This document shows positions 26,833-37,979 of a stretch of DNA of 64,000 nucleotides, piece by piece. The notes below the pieces were generated by a model. It made no database searches and was not told the origin of the DNA. It saw only the letters and a program-made list of their open reading frames with translations. The position numbers and the translations under genes were made by a program. Every line of letters starts with the position of its first letter. The stretch's first letter is position 1. Origin of the DNA: Pseudomonas sp. L5B5 (lineage in GTDB: Bacteria > Pseudomonadota > Gammaproteobacteria > Pseudomonadales > Pseudomonadaceae); NCBI RefSeq assembly GCF_020520285.1, contig NZ_CP084742.1:868001-932000 (forward strand), read 5' to 3'.

Positions 26833-28026
26833 TCATGCGGCCCGAGGCGCCAGCGAAGCCCTGACCTGCGCTGGCAACAGCGTCAACAAGGCCAGTAGCG
26901 CCGTCAGCGCACCGATCCACAGCGGCGCCTTCAACCCATGACCGGCCTGGATCGCCAGGCCCCCGGCCCAGGCGATGAAGGCCAGGCCGGCATTGATCAC
27001 CGACACATGCACGCTATTGACCAGCGGCCCCGGATTGGCAGTACGCATCACTCGCACGATCAGCGCCGGGCTCATGGGAACGCCCACCAGGCCAATGACC
27101 AGAAATGCCACGACGCTGAACAGGGCCTGTTCGGCGCAGAGCGCAAAGACCAGCAGGGTCAGGCCCAGTACCGATAACCCCGCCCCCAGCACGGCGAAGG
27201 TAAAACGATCGGCGAACCGTCCCACCAGAGTGTTGCCAACAAGGTTCATCACGCCGTACAGCCCCAGCAGGATTGGCAGCAGCGAGCCGGGCACCCCGGA
27301 AACCTCGGTGAGGATCGCCGTGATATAGGTGAATGCTGCGTAGGCTGCAGCAATCACCAGGCCACTGCTGGCGTAGGCAGCCCATAACTTGCCGCTGCCC
27401 AGGGCCCTGAATTGCTGGCCCAGTCCGACGCTGCTCGGCTGCGGTGAGGACGGTACCAGCATGGCCACGATCACCAGGCACAAGGCCGTCAACGCCACGA
27501 CTATCCAGAAGCTTGCCCGCCACCCCAGTTGCGCGTCGACCAGGGTAGCGGCCGGAACCCCGAGCACGGTGGCCAGCATCATCCCGCTGAGCACGACGGA
27601 GGTAGCCCGGCCCCTGACCTGCTCCACGACCCTCTCGCCACAGATCGCCAGCGCCCCGCCAATGCACGCGGAGCCCGCCACGCCGGTGATGACCCTGGCC
27701 ACCGCCATGGTCCCGTAGTCACCGGCACCCGCGGCAAGCACGCCACCAATCAAATACAGCGCCAGCTGCCAGAGCAGTGCCTGCCGGCTGGGCACCTTTA
27801 GCCAGAGAAACAAGGCCGTCAGCAACGGCCCCCCCAGCACCATGCCCAGCGCATACAGGGCAATCAAGTAGCCGATCTGTGCGGTGCTCACGTCAAACAC
27901 CGCCGCCAGGGACGGCATCATGCCGGCCACCATGAACTCGGAAGTGGTGAGGACGAAGATGGTCAGGGCCAGCCAGTAGACCGCCGCGGGCATGGATGCC
28001 GGACTGCCGTCCGTGGGCTCATGCAT
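26833..28026 (-). CDS. MFS transporter, DHA1 family
   Basis: A 397-residue inner-membrane exporter with about 12 helices; helix 1 has LTIFVLTTSEFMVAGMMPSLA, the hallmark of the YdhP/NepI/AraJ-like DHA1 branch, and SGMMLATVLGVPAATLV in the antiporter-motif region. The substrate is unknown. It is transcribed away from an AT-rich spacer with a clear inverted repeat (28112-28131), but no regulator gene is adjacent. Confidence 0.87.
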   Translation of the reverse strand: MHEPTDGSPASMPAAVYWLALTIFVLTTSEFMVAGMMPSLAAVFDVSTAQIGYLIALYALGMVLGGPLLTALFLWLKVPSRQALLWQLALYLIGGVLAAGAGDYGTMAVARVITGVAGSACIGGALAICGERVVEQVRGRATSVVLSGMMLATVLGVPAATLVDAQLGWRASFWIVVALTALCLVIVAMLVPSSPQPSSVGLGQQFRALGSGKLWAAYASSGLVIAAAYAAFTYITAILTEVSGVPGSLLPILLGLYGVMNLVGNTLVGRFADRFTFAVLGAGLSVLGLTLLVFALCAEQALFSVVAFLVIGLVGVPMSPALIVRVMRTANPGPLVNSVHVSVINAGLAFIAWAGGLAIQAGHGLKAPLWIGALTALLALLTLLPAQVRASLAPRAA

Positions 28027-28111
28027 GGCGCCAGTCCGCCTTGATGAGGATTGTCAGACCGAGTGACGCCTTCCAATGGTCGAGCATGATGAGACTCCGG
28101 CATAAAAATAC

Positions 28112-28131
28112 ATTCAATTGAATTATTGAAT
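28112..28131. promoter_or_regulatory. Nested inverted repeats upstream of MFS gene
   Basis: ATTCAATTGAAT (28112-28123) is a perfect 12-bp palindrome, and ATTCAAT-N6-ATTGAAT (28112-28131) overlaps it. The AT-rich symmetric site about 90 bp before the MFS start resembles MarR/TetR-type operators. The cognate regulator would be elsewhere. Confidence 0.5.
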
Positions 28132-28353
28132 GAATACTCCATGCTAGGTTTGCCCAGATGTCCGGGTCAAGTCCCCCCTTGAGCGCCTCAGGTGCAGGCC
28201 ACTTACCGGCCCTGGGCGTATTTGATGAGACCAGCGTTACCGCCGCCAGCCTGGCGCAAGACCTCGGCGGCTCAAGGATCGGTTGACTGGGATCGAACAG
28301 GCATTTCTAATGCGTCGCCCCACGCAAGTGCCCATTCCAACGACAGGTGCAGG

Positions 28354-28857
28354 ATGCACGATCCACTCAATTGCGCAGTTCACTGCGACTCGCTGCACCC
28401 ACTGCCAGCTACTCCCCGGCTTCATCACGCGCCCCGCTCGCTTGCCCCCCTCGTCAAGGGCGCGCTATTGACCCTGGCCACGTTCGGGCTCTTTGGCTGC
28501 GTGGGCGCCTGGGTGGACATGCCTGAGGAACAGGTATCGAAGACAGCAGCCCACCAGCAATTGATCGAAAGCGCGAGGACGCCGGTCATCACGCGCACAG
28601 AGAAGAGCTCGCCCGAACGACAATGGTGTGGCGCCACGCTCCTGGTGGTGATCCTGCCAATTCCGCTGAAGCTGCCGGTGTGCGAGTCCTACAGCAATGC
28701 CATCGCCTACGGCAACGACATCAACGGCACTGAGGTTCCCTTGCAGCGCTCGAGCCGCAAGATCAGCTCGGACTTCCATGCCTGCGGGCCCTTCATGTTC
28801 CTGGGCCCCCTCATGCACGGCTACCAGGGCAACGCGCTCTGCGGAACATTCCGGTAG
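28354..28857 (+). CDS. Hypothetical lipoprotein
   Basis: 167 residues: a basic stretch, hydrophobic segment LVKGALLTLATFGLFGC (lipobox LFGC), then a mature domain with cysteines in QWCGAT, VCESYS, HACGPF and ALCGTF. It is not recognised. The start is placed at 28354, where AGG lies close before the ATG and the signal peptide is of reasonable length, though the n-region is long. Its last 37 bp overlap the convergent AraC gene. Confidence 0.55.
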   Translation: MHDPLNCAVHCDSLHPLPATPRLHHAPRSLAPLVKGALLTLATFGLFGCVGAWVDMPEEQVSKTAAHQQLIESARTPVITRTEKSSPERQWCGATLLVVILPIPLKLPVCESYSNAIAYGNDINGTEVPLQRSSRKISSDFHACGPFMFLGPLMHGYQGNALCGTFR

Positions 28858-29753
28858 TCGCGCTTGAGGGTCTGGCTCGGCAACTCCTGGAACAGCGCGC
28901 GATAGCTGCTGGAAAACCGCCCCAGGTGCCAGAACGACCAGTGCATCGCCACCTCGGCCACCGTGGTGTCTGCCGGGCTGCGGCTGAGCAGTTCACGGTG
29001 GGCGCTGTTGAGTCGGCGCAGGCGCAGCCAGTGGCTGGGGGCCATGCCGGTGAACGCCTTGAAGGCGCTCTGCAACTGGCGCAGGGACACCCCGGCGACC
29101 TGGGACAATTCCAGCAGGTTGAGGGTTTCCTCGGGGACATCGGCAGCCCATTGCGCCACCCGCTGCATGATCGCCCGCTCCTCGGCTCGCCGCTGCAGGC
29201 CGCCTGAATCCAGGCGCGCGCAGGCGTTGTCGAGGATGTACAGGCAATCGTCCAGCAACTGCTGGGTCAGCACTTCGCGACTGGGCGGGTCGAGGGTCTG
29301 TGACAGGCGGGTCAGGGTGCCACTGAGCCAGCGACAGAACAGCGCGTTCTGCTGGCAGGTCAGGGGCGCCATGAACAGGCCATCGAGGCGTTCGACGCCA
29401 AGCCCTTGGCCCTGGACGAACTCGGGACCGAACACCACCGCCACTTCCTGGTAGTTCTCGGGGGTGATCCAGATGTTGCGACTTTCGCCATTGAGCACGT
29501 ACAGCGCGTTGTCGCTGCGATCGAAGCAGAACGCCAGGCTGCCTTGGGGGGCGTTGAAGTTCTGTTCGACCCGAGTGTTCATGCACTCTTCATAGATCTC
29601 CACGCCCTGCAGGTCCAGATAGCGCACCAGGCCATTGAAATGCCCGGGGGACATCTGCCGGTACTGCTGAACCCAACCTGGCGTGGCACGGACCTGGTCA
29701 AGCACATCGAAGGTCTTGAAAGCCTGGACCTGAAGCGGAGTGGACATCGTCAT
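28821..29753 (-). CDS. AraC-family regulator of the polyamine cluster
   Basis: 310 residues. The N-terminal sensor region is unlike the classical cupin. The C-terminal double helix-turn-helix covers about 205-310 (LELSQVAGVSLRQLQSAFKAFTG and VAMHWSFWHLGRFSSSYRALF). The tryptophan-rich second helix-turn-helix is typical of the EutR/AraC group found beside amine catabolism genes. It is divergent from the glutamylpolyamine synthetase gene with a 163-bp spacer, so it probably activates that operon. The start at 29753 is chosen on the family; an ATG two codons later is possible. Confidence 0.85.
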   Translation of the reverse strand: MTMSTPLQVQAFKTFDVLDQVRATPGWVQQYRQMSPGHFNGLVRYLDLQGVEIYEECMNTRVEQNFNAPQGSLAFCFDRSDNALYVLNGESRNIWITPENYQEVAVVFGPEFVQGQGLGVERLDGLFMAPLTCQQNALFCRWLSGTLTRLSQTLDPPSREVLTQQLLDDCLYILDNACARLDSGGLQRRAEERAIMQRVAQWAADVPEETLNLLELSQVAGVSLRQLQSAFKAFTGMAPSHWLRLRRLNSAHRELLSRSPADTTVAEVAMHWSFWHLGRFSSSYRALFQELPSQTLKRDYRNVPQSALPW

Positions 29754-29916
29754 GGGAAGACCCTGCGCACTCTTTTGGTGCGCTTTGCTTCTGCTTAAAG
29801 TGGATAGATGGAACCACAAGGGTTGCCCAAGATAGTCGCCAATGCGCCGCAGGGGAAGCCTTGCCGGGATACTCCCGCTCACCTCGGAGCAGACAAAACC
29901 AATAATCGAGGTCTTT

Positions 29917-31275
29917 ATGAACGCCCCATTCGATCAGCTTTCCTCATGGCTGAAAGAGCACAAGATTACCGAAGTAGAGTGCGTGGTCAGCGACCTGACC
30001 GGCATTGCCCGCGGCAAGATCGCACCTACCAACAAGTTCCTGCATGAGCGAGGCATGCGCCTGCCGGAAAGTGTCCTGTTGCAAACGGTAACCGGGGATT
30101 TCGTCGACGACGATCTCTACTACGAACTGCTGGACCCGGCGGATATCGACATGCTCTGCCGCCCAGACCCGTCGTCGATCTACCTCGTGCCCTGGGCTCT
30201 CGAGCCCACGGCCATCGTCATCCACGACACCTTCGACAAATTCGGCAACCCCATCGAACTGTCGCCACGCAATGTGCTGAAAAAAGTCCTGCAGCTCTAC
30301 ACCGACAAGGGCTGGCAACCGATCGTGGCACCGGAGATGGAGTTCTACCTGACGCGCCGCTGCGAAGACCCGGACCTGCCGCTGCAAGCGCCCCTGGGAC
30401 GCTCGGGCCGAGCCGAGAGCGGCCGGCAATCGTTCTCCATCGACGCCGCCAACGAATTCGACCCGCTGTTCGAGGATGTCTACGACTGGTGCGAAGCCCA
30501 GGGCCTGGACCTCGACACCCTGATCCACGAAGACGGCCCTGCGCAGATGGAGATCAACTTCCGCCACGGCGATGCCCTGGACCTGGCGGACCAGATCACT
30601 GTGTTCAAGCGCACGATGCGCGAGGCCGCGCTCAAGCACAACGTCACCGCCACCTTCATGGCCAAGCCGATTACCGATGAACCCGGCAGTGCCATGCACC
30701 TGCACCAGAGCGTGGTCGACATCGCCACCGGCAAGCCGGTGTTCACCAACGACGACGGCAGCCTGAGCGAACTGTTCCTGCACCACATCGGCGGCTTGCA
30801 GAAGTACATCCCCAAGGTGCTGCCGATGCTCGCCCCCAACGTCAATTCGTTCCGCCGCTTCCTACCGGATACCTCGGCCCCGGTGAACGTCGAATGGGGC
30901 GTGGAAAACCGCACCGCCGGCCTGCGAGTGCCAACCTCGAGCCCGGATGCCACGCGCGTGGAGAATCGCCTGCCCGGTGCCGATGCCAACCCCTACCTGG
31001 CGATTGCCGCGAGCTTGCTGTGCGGCTATCTGGGCATGGTCGAGGGCATTGCCCCCAGCGCGGCAGTGGAAGGCCGCGCCTATGAACGGCGCAACCTGCG
31101 CCTGCCGATCACCATCGAGGATGCCCTGGCGCACATGGAAGAGTGCCCGACCATCGAACAGTACCTGGGACGCAAGTTCGTCCGCGGTTATGTCGCGGTC
31201 AAGCGTGCCGAAAACGAGAACTTCAAGCGGGTGATCAGCTCCTGGGAGCGCGAGTTCCTGCTGCTCAGCGTCTGA
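29917..31275 (+). CDS. puuA: Glutamine synthetase family: gamma-glutamylpolyamine synthetase (PuuA/PauA/SpuI type)
   Basis: A 452-residue cytosolic ligase that joins glutamate to putrescine or another amine using ATP, the first step of gamma-glutamylated polyamine degradation. It has the GS catalytic core: APEMEFYL, HEDGPAQMEINF, GSAMHLHQSV, and NRTAGLRVP with the conserved arginine. The N-terminus lacks the adenylylation-type layout of GlnA and resembles PuuA. The start at 29917 has GAGG 6-7 nt before. The following periplasmic binding protein and FAD oxidoreductase genes, in one operon, support a polyamine role. Confidence 0.9.
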   Translation: MNAPFDQLSSWLKEHKITEVECVVSDLTGIARGKIAPTNKFLHERGMRLPESVLLQTVTGDFVDDDLYYELLDPADIDMLCRPDPSSIYLVPWALEPTAIVIHDTFDKFGNPIELSPRNVLKKVLQLYTDKGWQPIVAPEMEFYLTRRCEDPDLPLQAPLGRSGRAESGRQSFSIDAANEFDPLFEDVYDWCEAQGLDLDTLIHEDGPAQMEINFRHGDALDLADQITVFKRTMREAALKHNVTATFMAKPITDEPGSAMHLHQSVVDIATGKPVFTNDDGSLSELFLHHIGGLQKYIPKVLPMLAPNVNSFRRFLPDTSAPVNVEWGVENRTAGLRVPTSSPDATRVENRLPGADANPYLAIAASLLCGYLGMVEGIAPSAAVEGRAYERRNLRLPITIEDALAHMEECPTIEQYLGRKFVRGYVAVKRAENENFKRVISSWEREFLLLSV

Positions 31276-31293
31276 CCCCGGCAATTTGGCTAA

Positions 31294-33722
<2,429 letters not shown>

Positions 33723-33766
33723 CGCTCGACGCGGACCTGGCGGTATCCAGGGCAGATCGCTTTGGT

Positions 33767-34714
33767 TCAGGCAAATCGCCGTTGCAGGAAGTCCAGCAGC
33801 AGCCGGTTGACCCGCTCCGGGCATTCGCTCTGGATCCAGTGCCCGCAGTCCTCCAGCACATGCTGTTCCAGGTCGGCCACGCGATCGGGCATGCGCTTGA
33901 GGGTATGGGCCTCCAGCACGCCAACCGGGTCGCGGTCGCCCAGCAGGAACAAGGTGGGCTGGACCACCCGCGCCTCGGCAAGGAACTCGGTGCGTTGCCA
34001 GCTGCGCTCGAAGTTGCGGTACCAGTTCAGTGCACCGCGAAAGCCACGGCCGGCGAAGGTCTGTCGGTAAGCCTGGAAGTCCTCCTGCGAACACCAGGCG
34101 GGCAAGCGGTCGGGGATGGTCACGTCATCGAACAAGCGGGCATTGGCCGGCTTGGGCTGCAGCAAGGTCTCGATGTTGCCCATGAACAGCCGCAAGCTGG
34201 CGTCGATATCAGCGTCCAGTTCGGCTTCGGCCACCCCCGGCTGCTGGAAATACAGGATGTAGTTGAAGTGCCCGCCATGCACCTGGCGCATGATTTCGCT
34301 GGCCGGGCGCTTGGGTCGCCCGGCAAAGGGCACCGACAGGGTCACCAGCGCCGCCACCCGCTGCGGTTCCAGCAGCGCCAAGTGCCAGGCCACCGGTGCA
34401 CCCCAGTCGTGGCCGACCATGCACACTCGCTGATGGCCGAAGACATCCATGGCCTGCTGGATATCGGCGCACAGGGTCAGCAGGTCATAGTCCTGTATCG
34501 CCTCCGGAGCCGAACTGCGGCCATAACCCCGCATCTCCGGGACGAAAACCTGCAGACCCGCAGCCACCAAGGCCGCGACCTGGTGCCGCCAGGAATGCCA
34601 GCATTCGGGAAAACCGTGGAGCAACCAGACGGGCCGCCCCTGCTCAGGGCCAGCCACCCGGACACTGAGTTCGATGCCGTTGACGGCCAGAATGTGTTGC
34701 TGGAAGGAAGTCAT
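33767..34714 (-). CDS. Alpha/beta hydrolase, epoxide-hydrolase-like
   Basis: A 315-residue alpha/beta hydrolase. The oxyanion motif is HGFPECWHSW, the nucleophile elbow VGHDWGAPVAW gives an aspartate nucleophile as in epoxide hydrolases and haloalkane dehalogenases, and the catalytic histidine is in LEDCGHWIQSE. The HGFPE-GHDWG combination favours soluble epoxide hydrolase. AGGAG lies 8 nt before the ATG at 34714. It is convergent with puuB and has no obvious pathway partner nearby. Confidence 0.87.
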   Translation of the reverse strand: MTSFQQHILAVNGIELSVRVAGPEQGRPVWLLHGFPECWHSWRHQVAALVAAGLQVFVPEMRGYGRSSAPEAIQDYDLLTLCADIQQAMDVFGHQRVCMVGHDWGAPVAWHLALLEPQRVAALVTLSVPFAGRPKRPASEIMRQVHGGHFNYILYFQQPGVAEAELDADIDASLRLFMGNIETLLQPKPANARLFDDVTIPDRLPAWCSQEDFQAYRQTFAGRGFRGALNWYRNFERSWQRTEFLAEARVVQPTLFLLGDRDPVGVLEAHTLKRMPDRVADLEQHVLEDCGHWIQSECPERVNRLLLDFLQRRFA

Positions 34715-34846
34715 CGCAAAGGCTCCTGGCAAGTGCCCGGAAAACCTAGCAGATGCCCCGCGCCGTGCTGAGCATCATCGATCAGCCGAATGATCCAGGT
34801 ACCGAATCTGCGCGGCGAGGAGAATGACTGGAGGGCTGGCGCTTCG

Positions 34847-34960
34847 TGTAGCCGCTGGCGCAGCTGCGCATGGGCGCGCAGCGGCCGCAAGAAGAGGGTT
34901 CGCCGAGCGCGGGCGTGAAGGCCCTGCGGGGCCTTGTCGCAGCCTCGCTGGCTCTACAGG
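34847..34960. repeat. REP-like palindromic repeat, degenerate pair
   Basis: TGTAGCCGCTGGCGCAGCTGCG at the left end (first 20: TGTAGCCGCTGGCGCAGCTG) and the reverse-oriented TCGCAGCCTCGCTGGCTCTA near 34936-34956 bracket a GC-rich inner segment. The TGTAG...CTACA frame and CGCTGGCGCAGC core match a REP class seen in fluorescens-group genomes. It lies between the epoxide hydrolase and TetR genes. Confidence 0.5.
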
Positions 34961-34969
34961 CCGTGGTGG

Positions 34970-35725
34970 TCAGCTGGCGACCAGCCCGGCCAGGGACTGG
35001 CTTTGCTGGCGGATCAGGCGCTGGGTGGTCAGGACCTTGTCCAGTGCCTGCTCGGAGTCCGGGTCCTGCATCGGGGCACGAATGGCCGCCGATACCAGGC
35101 TGATCAGCTTGGCCATGACCTCGGCATCGGTGGCCGGGCGGCCCAGGCTCATGGCCTGCATCAGCAAGCGCAACTCGGTGCCAGCCATGACCCCGGAAAT
35201 CGCCTTGAGGGCGAATTGCAGGCGCACCCCCAGCTCATTGCGTGGCAGATCCGGCAGGGCCAGGGCGAAGGCCTTGAAAAAACGTTCGAACACCGGCTGG
35301 TAGTGCTCCTTGAGGTATTCCTGGATGAACGGCGATGTGTCGCTGTACACCCTGCCGAGGAATCGAACGAACGAGCGGCCTTCCAGTCCGCCATTTTCGT
35401 CGCTGCGCTCCAGGCCCATGGCCGGGGCGAACAGCACCCCCAGCAGGGTCTCGCAGTCCAGCGGGCCGTCAGCCTGCTCCTCGCACTTGGCCAGCAGCTC
35501 CAGGCGCTGGTCGTTGAGCGGTCCGAGGCGCTGCATCAGCAGCGTCTTCATCAGCGAATCCTTGTCGCCGAAGTGATAGTTCACCGCCGCCAGGTTGACC
35601 TTGGCCCGTTCGGTGATCTGGCGCAGCAACACGGCGTCGTAGCCGTACTTGGTGAACAATGCCTCGGTCGCTTCCAGCAGTCGGGTCTTGGTGACATTGG
35701 GGGCACTGAGTTTTTTGGCGACCAT
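34970..35725 (-). CDS. TetR-family regulator, PsrA-like
   Basis: A 251-residue repressor. The helix-turn-helix region RQITERAKVNLAAVNYHFGDKDSLMKTL is almost that of PsrA, the pseudomonad long-chain-fatty-acid-responsive regulator. The C-domain has the PsrA-like FVRFLGRVYSDTSPFIQEYLKEHY. It is slightly longer than PsrA and sits beside lipid genes, so it is probably a paralogue. A palindrome (35761-35778) lies 36 bp before its start, and near-identical copies precede the exporter, alkB and the monooxygenase. I infer that it regulates these in response to an acyl ligand. Confidence 0.85.
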   Translation of the reverse strand: MVAKKLSAPNVTKTRLLEATEALFTKYGYDAVLLRQITERAKVNLAAVNYHFGDKDSLMKTLLMQRLGPLNDQRLELLAKCEEQADGPLDCETLLGVLFAPAMGLERSDENGGLEGRSFVRFLGRVYSDTSPFIQEYLKEHYQPVFERFFKAFALALPDLPRNELGVRLQFALKAISGVMAGTELRLLMQAMSLGRPATDAEVMAKLISLVSAAIRAPMQDPDSEQALDKVLTTQRLIRQQSQSLAGLVAS

Positions 35726-35760
35726 GGAGGACTAACCTTTACTGGATGAAAAACTGACCG

Positions 35761-35778
35761 TTCGAACAGTGTTTTAAA
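35761..35778. promoter_or_regulatory. Lipid-regulon motif, site A (TetR promoter)
   Basis: TTCGAACAGTGTTTTAAA, 36 bp upstream of the PsrA-like TetR start. It differs from site B at two of 18 positions. Its half-sites resemble the published PsrA box (G/C)AAAC-N2-4-GTTT(G/C). Confidence 0.6.
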
Positions 35779-35951
35779 AAAAAATTTGATTTTTTATACC
35801 TGCCAAAATCCCTAAAAGCAAGCGCCCAAGGGACTCTCCGCGCGCTCGAAGGCCGTTTTGTGACCAGCGGGTTCCTGGCCCGAACCTGTCAAAAAAAGCC
35901 CTCGATTACCCGTTCCAGACGGCTGGCGCAGGCGGATGAACGCAGTTACTA

Positions 35952-35969
35952 TTCAAACAATGTTTTAAA
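35952..35969. promoter_or_regulatory. Lipid-regulon motif, site B (ABC exporter promoter)
   Basis: TTCAAACAATGTTTTAAA, 110 bp upstream of the ABC ATPase start. It is the best-matching copy to the consensus TTCAAA-N6-TTTAAA. Confidence 0.6.
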
Positions 35970-36078
35970 AATAATAAATAAAACCAGAGCTTGACGCAGT
36001 CCCGAAAAAAATCACCTCCATGCCCCCAAGGCGTGGTTTTTTTCAAACAGCTCGTCGAGCCAGCCGGCGCAGTAAGCA

Positions 36079-36783
36079 ATGACAGAGACGATAATCGAGC
36101 AAGGTTTGATCTCCCTGCAGGGCATAGGCAAGAGCTATCGGCTGGCGGAGCAACCGCTCCACATTCTCAAGAACGTTTCCCTGTCCATCGCAGCCGGTGA
36201 AAGCTGCGCCATTCTCGGTGCCTCCGGTTCCGGCAAAAGCACCCTGCTGAACATCCTCGGCCTGCTGGACCTGCCCGACAGCGGCGACTATCGCTTCGCC
36301 GGCCACGACATTTTCCGGGCCAGCCCCGACCAGCTGGCGGCAATTCGCAACCAGCAGATCGGCTTCGTGTTCCAGAGCTTCAACCTGCTGCCGCGCCTCA
36401 GTGCCCTGGACAACGTCGCCCTGCCCCTGAGCTATCGCGGCGTGGCCCGTCGCGAATCCCTCGAGCGGGCCAGGCACGTGCTCGACCAGGTCGGCCTCGG
36501 CGAGCGCGCCGACCATCGCCCGGCCGACCTCTCCGGCGGCCAGCGGCAACGGGTAGCGATCGCCCGGGCACTGGTGGGCGAGCCGTCGGTGATCCTGGCC
36601 GACGAGCCTACCGGCAACCTCGACAGCCACACCGCCCGGGACATCATGGACCTGCTGTTGTCGTTGAACCGCGAGCGCCAGGTGACCCTGATCATCGTCA
36701 CCCACGATCCCGGCATCGCCCAGCGCCTGGAACGGCAGATCCGGGTCAACAACGGCGTGATCCAGGAGGGCTGCCCGGCATGA
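36079..36783 (+). CDS. ABC exporter ATPase subunit (MacB/LolD type)
   Basis: A 234-residue cytoplasmic nucleotide-binding subunit: Walker A GASGSGKST, Q-loop in GFVFQSFNLLPRL, signature LSGGQRQRVAIARAL, Walker B VILADEPTGNLDS, H-loop VTHD. The GFVFQ...LL and EPTGNLDS pattern is that of the type VII exporter group. It is the first gene of a four-gene coupled operon; its stop overlaps the permease start (ATGA). Confidence 0.93.
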   Translation: MTETIIEQGLISLQGIGKSYRLAEQPLHILKNVSLSIAAGESCAILGASGSGKSTLLNILGLLDLPDSGDYRFAGHDIFRASPDQLAAIRNQQIGFVFQSFNLLPRLSALDNVALPLSYRGVARRESLERARHVLDQVGLGERADHRPADLSGGQRQRVAIARALVGEPSVILADEPTGNLDSHTARDIMDLLLSLNRERQVTLIIVTHDPGIAQRLERQIRVNNGVIQEGCPA

Positions 36784-37979
36784 GCCTGAAGGTCGAGCAA
36801 AGCGCCAGCCAGCTGCTGCACGAAGCCTTCGTCAGCCTGCGCACCCTGGGCAAGCGCTCGATCCTGGCCTTGCTGGGCATCGTCATCGGCAGCTCGTCGG
36901 TGGTGGCCCTGATCAACATCGGCCACAACGCCGCCGAGGATGCCGCGGCGATTTTCAAGGACATGGGCACCGACACCCTGGTAGCGCGCTTTCCCGCCAG
37001 TGGCGACGCTCGCACGCCAATGCCGGAGACCCTCGACACCCCGGCGCTGAAACACGCGGTCCCCAGCCTCATCAGCATCGCCCCTATCGTGTTGCTCAGC
37101 GGCCCAGTGGTCTTCAATGGCCGCACAGCCAATGCGAGCCTGGTCGGAGCGACCTCGGAGCTGGCTTCCGCCATGCGCCTGCAACTGCCCGCCGGGCGTT
37201 TCCTGTCCGACTTCGACCAGGGCGAAACCTATGCGGTGGTCGGTCACCAGATCGCCCAAACCCTGGGGACCGCGGATGAGCCGTTGAAACCGGGTGACCG
37301 GATACGGATCAACGATTACCTGTTCCTGGTCATCGGTATCCTCCAGAACCAGCCTGGCGCGGTCCTGGTACCGGTCCAGGCCAACGACTCGGTGTTCCTG
37401 CCTCTGCACGGCATGCGGCGCATTTTCGCCGCGCCACAGATCAGCAACGTGATCACTCGAGTTCAGGCAGGCCAGGACATGGAGCAAGTGGCGTCGGCCA
37501 TGACCCAGGCGTTGAAAACGATCTTGCGCGGCCAAGACGTTGAGGTGCAGGTGCCGCAGCAGATGATCGACGGCATGACTCGGCAAAGCCGGACCTTCGG
37601 TTACCTGCTGATGGCCCTGGGAGGCATTTCCCTGGTGGGGGGTGGTGTCGGGGTGATGAACGTGATGCTGATGAATGTTTCCGAGCGACGCCGGGAGATC
37701 GGTATCCGCATGGCGCTCGGCGCACGCCAGCGTGACATCCGCAACCTGTTCCTGCTGGAGGCGGTAACGCTGACCGCAGTCGGCGCCTTGTCCGGCGCGG
37801 TGCTGGGAGTCGCGTCAGCCTTCATCTACGCCAGGATGTCCGGCTGGCACTTCTCCCTGGCGGCCAGTTCATTGCCGTTGGGCATCGGCAGTACCTTGCT
37901 GGTGGGCCTGTTCTTCGGCCTGTATCCGGCCGTCTCGGCCTCCAGGCTGCAACCGGTGGAGGCGTTGCGCGATGAATGA
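36780..37979 (+). CDS. ABC exporter permease (MacB/FtsX fold)
   Basis: A 399-residue mechanotransmission-type permease. One N-terminal helix (SILALLGIVIGSSSVVALINIG), a large periplasmic MacB_PCD domain (about 55-260), and three C-terminal helices with the FtsX motif NVSERRREIGIRMALGARQRDI before the last two. It lacks a fused ATPase, so it pairs with the gene before it. It overlaps its neighbours by 4 bp and 8 bp. Confidence 0.92.
   Translation: MSLKVEQSASQLLHEAFVSLRTLGKRSILALLGIVIGSSSVVALINIGHNAAEDAAAIFKDMGTDTLVARFPASGDARTPMPETLDTPALKHAVPSLISIAPIVLLSGPVVFNGRTANASLVGATSELASAMRLQLPAGRFLSDFDQGETYAVVGHQIAQTLGTADEPLKPGDRIRINDYLFLVIGILQNQPGAVLVPVQANDSVFLPLHGMRRIFAAPQISNVITRVQAGQDMEQVASAMTQALKTILRGQDVEVQVPQQMIDGMTRQSRTFGYLLMALGGISLVGGGVGVMNVMLMNVSERRREIGIRMALGARQRDIRNLFLLEAVTLTAVGALSGAVLGVASAFIYARMSGWHFSLAASSLPLGIGSTLLVGLFFGLYPAVSASRLQPVEALRDE

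Larger units (their letters stand above)
35726..36078. other. Divergent TetR/exporter promoter region
   Basis: 353 bp, markedly AT-rich for this genome, flanked by motif sites A and B that are 191 bp apart. No gene was seen within it. Confidence 0.6.

Noticed and set aside
34801..34968. Small plus-strand frames between the epoxide hydrolase and TetR genes
   Set aside because: They are made by the GC-rich REP-like repeat and have no ribosome site.
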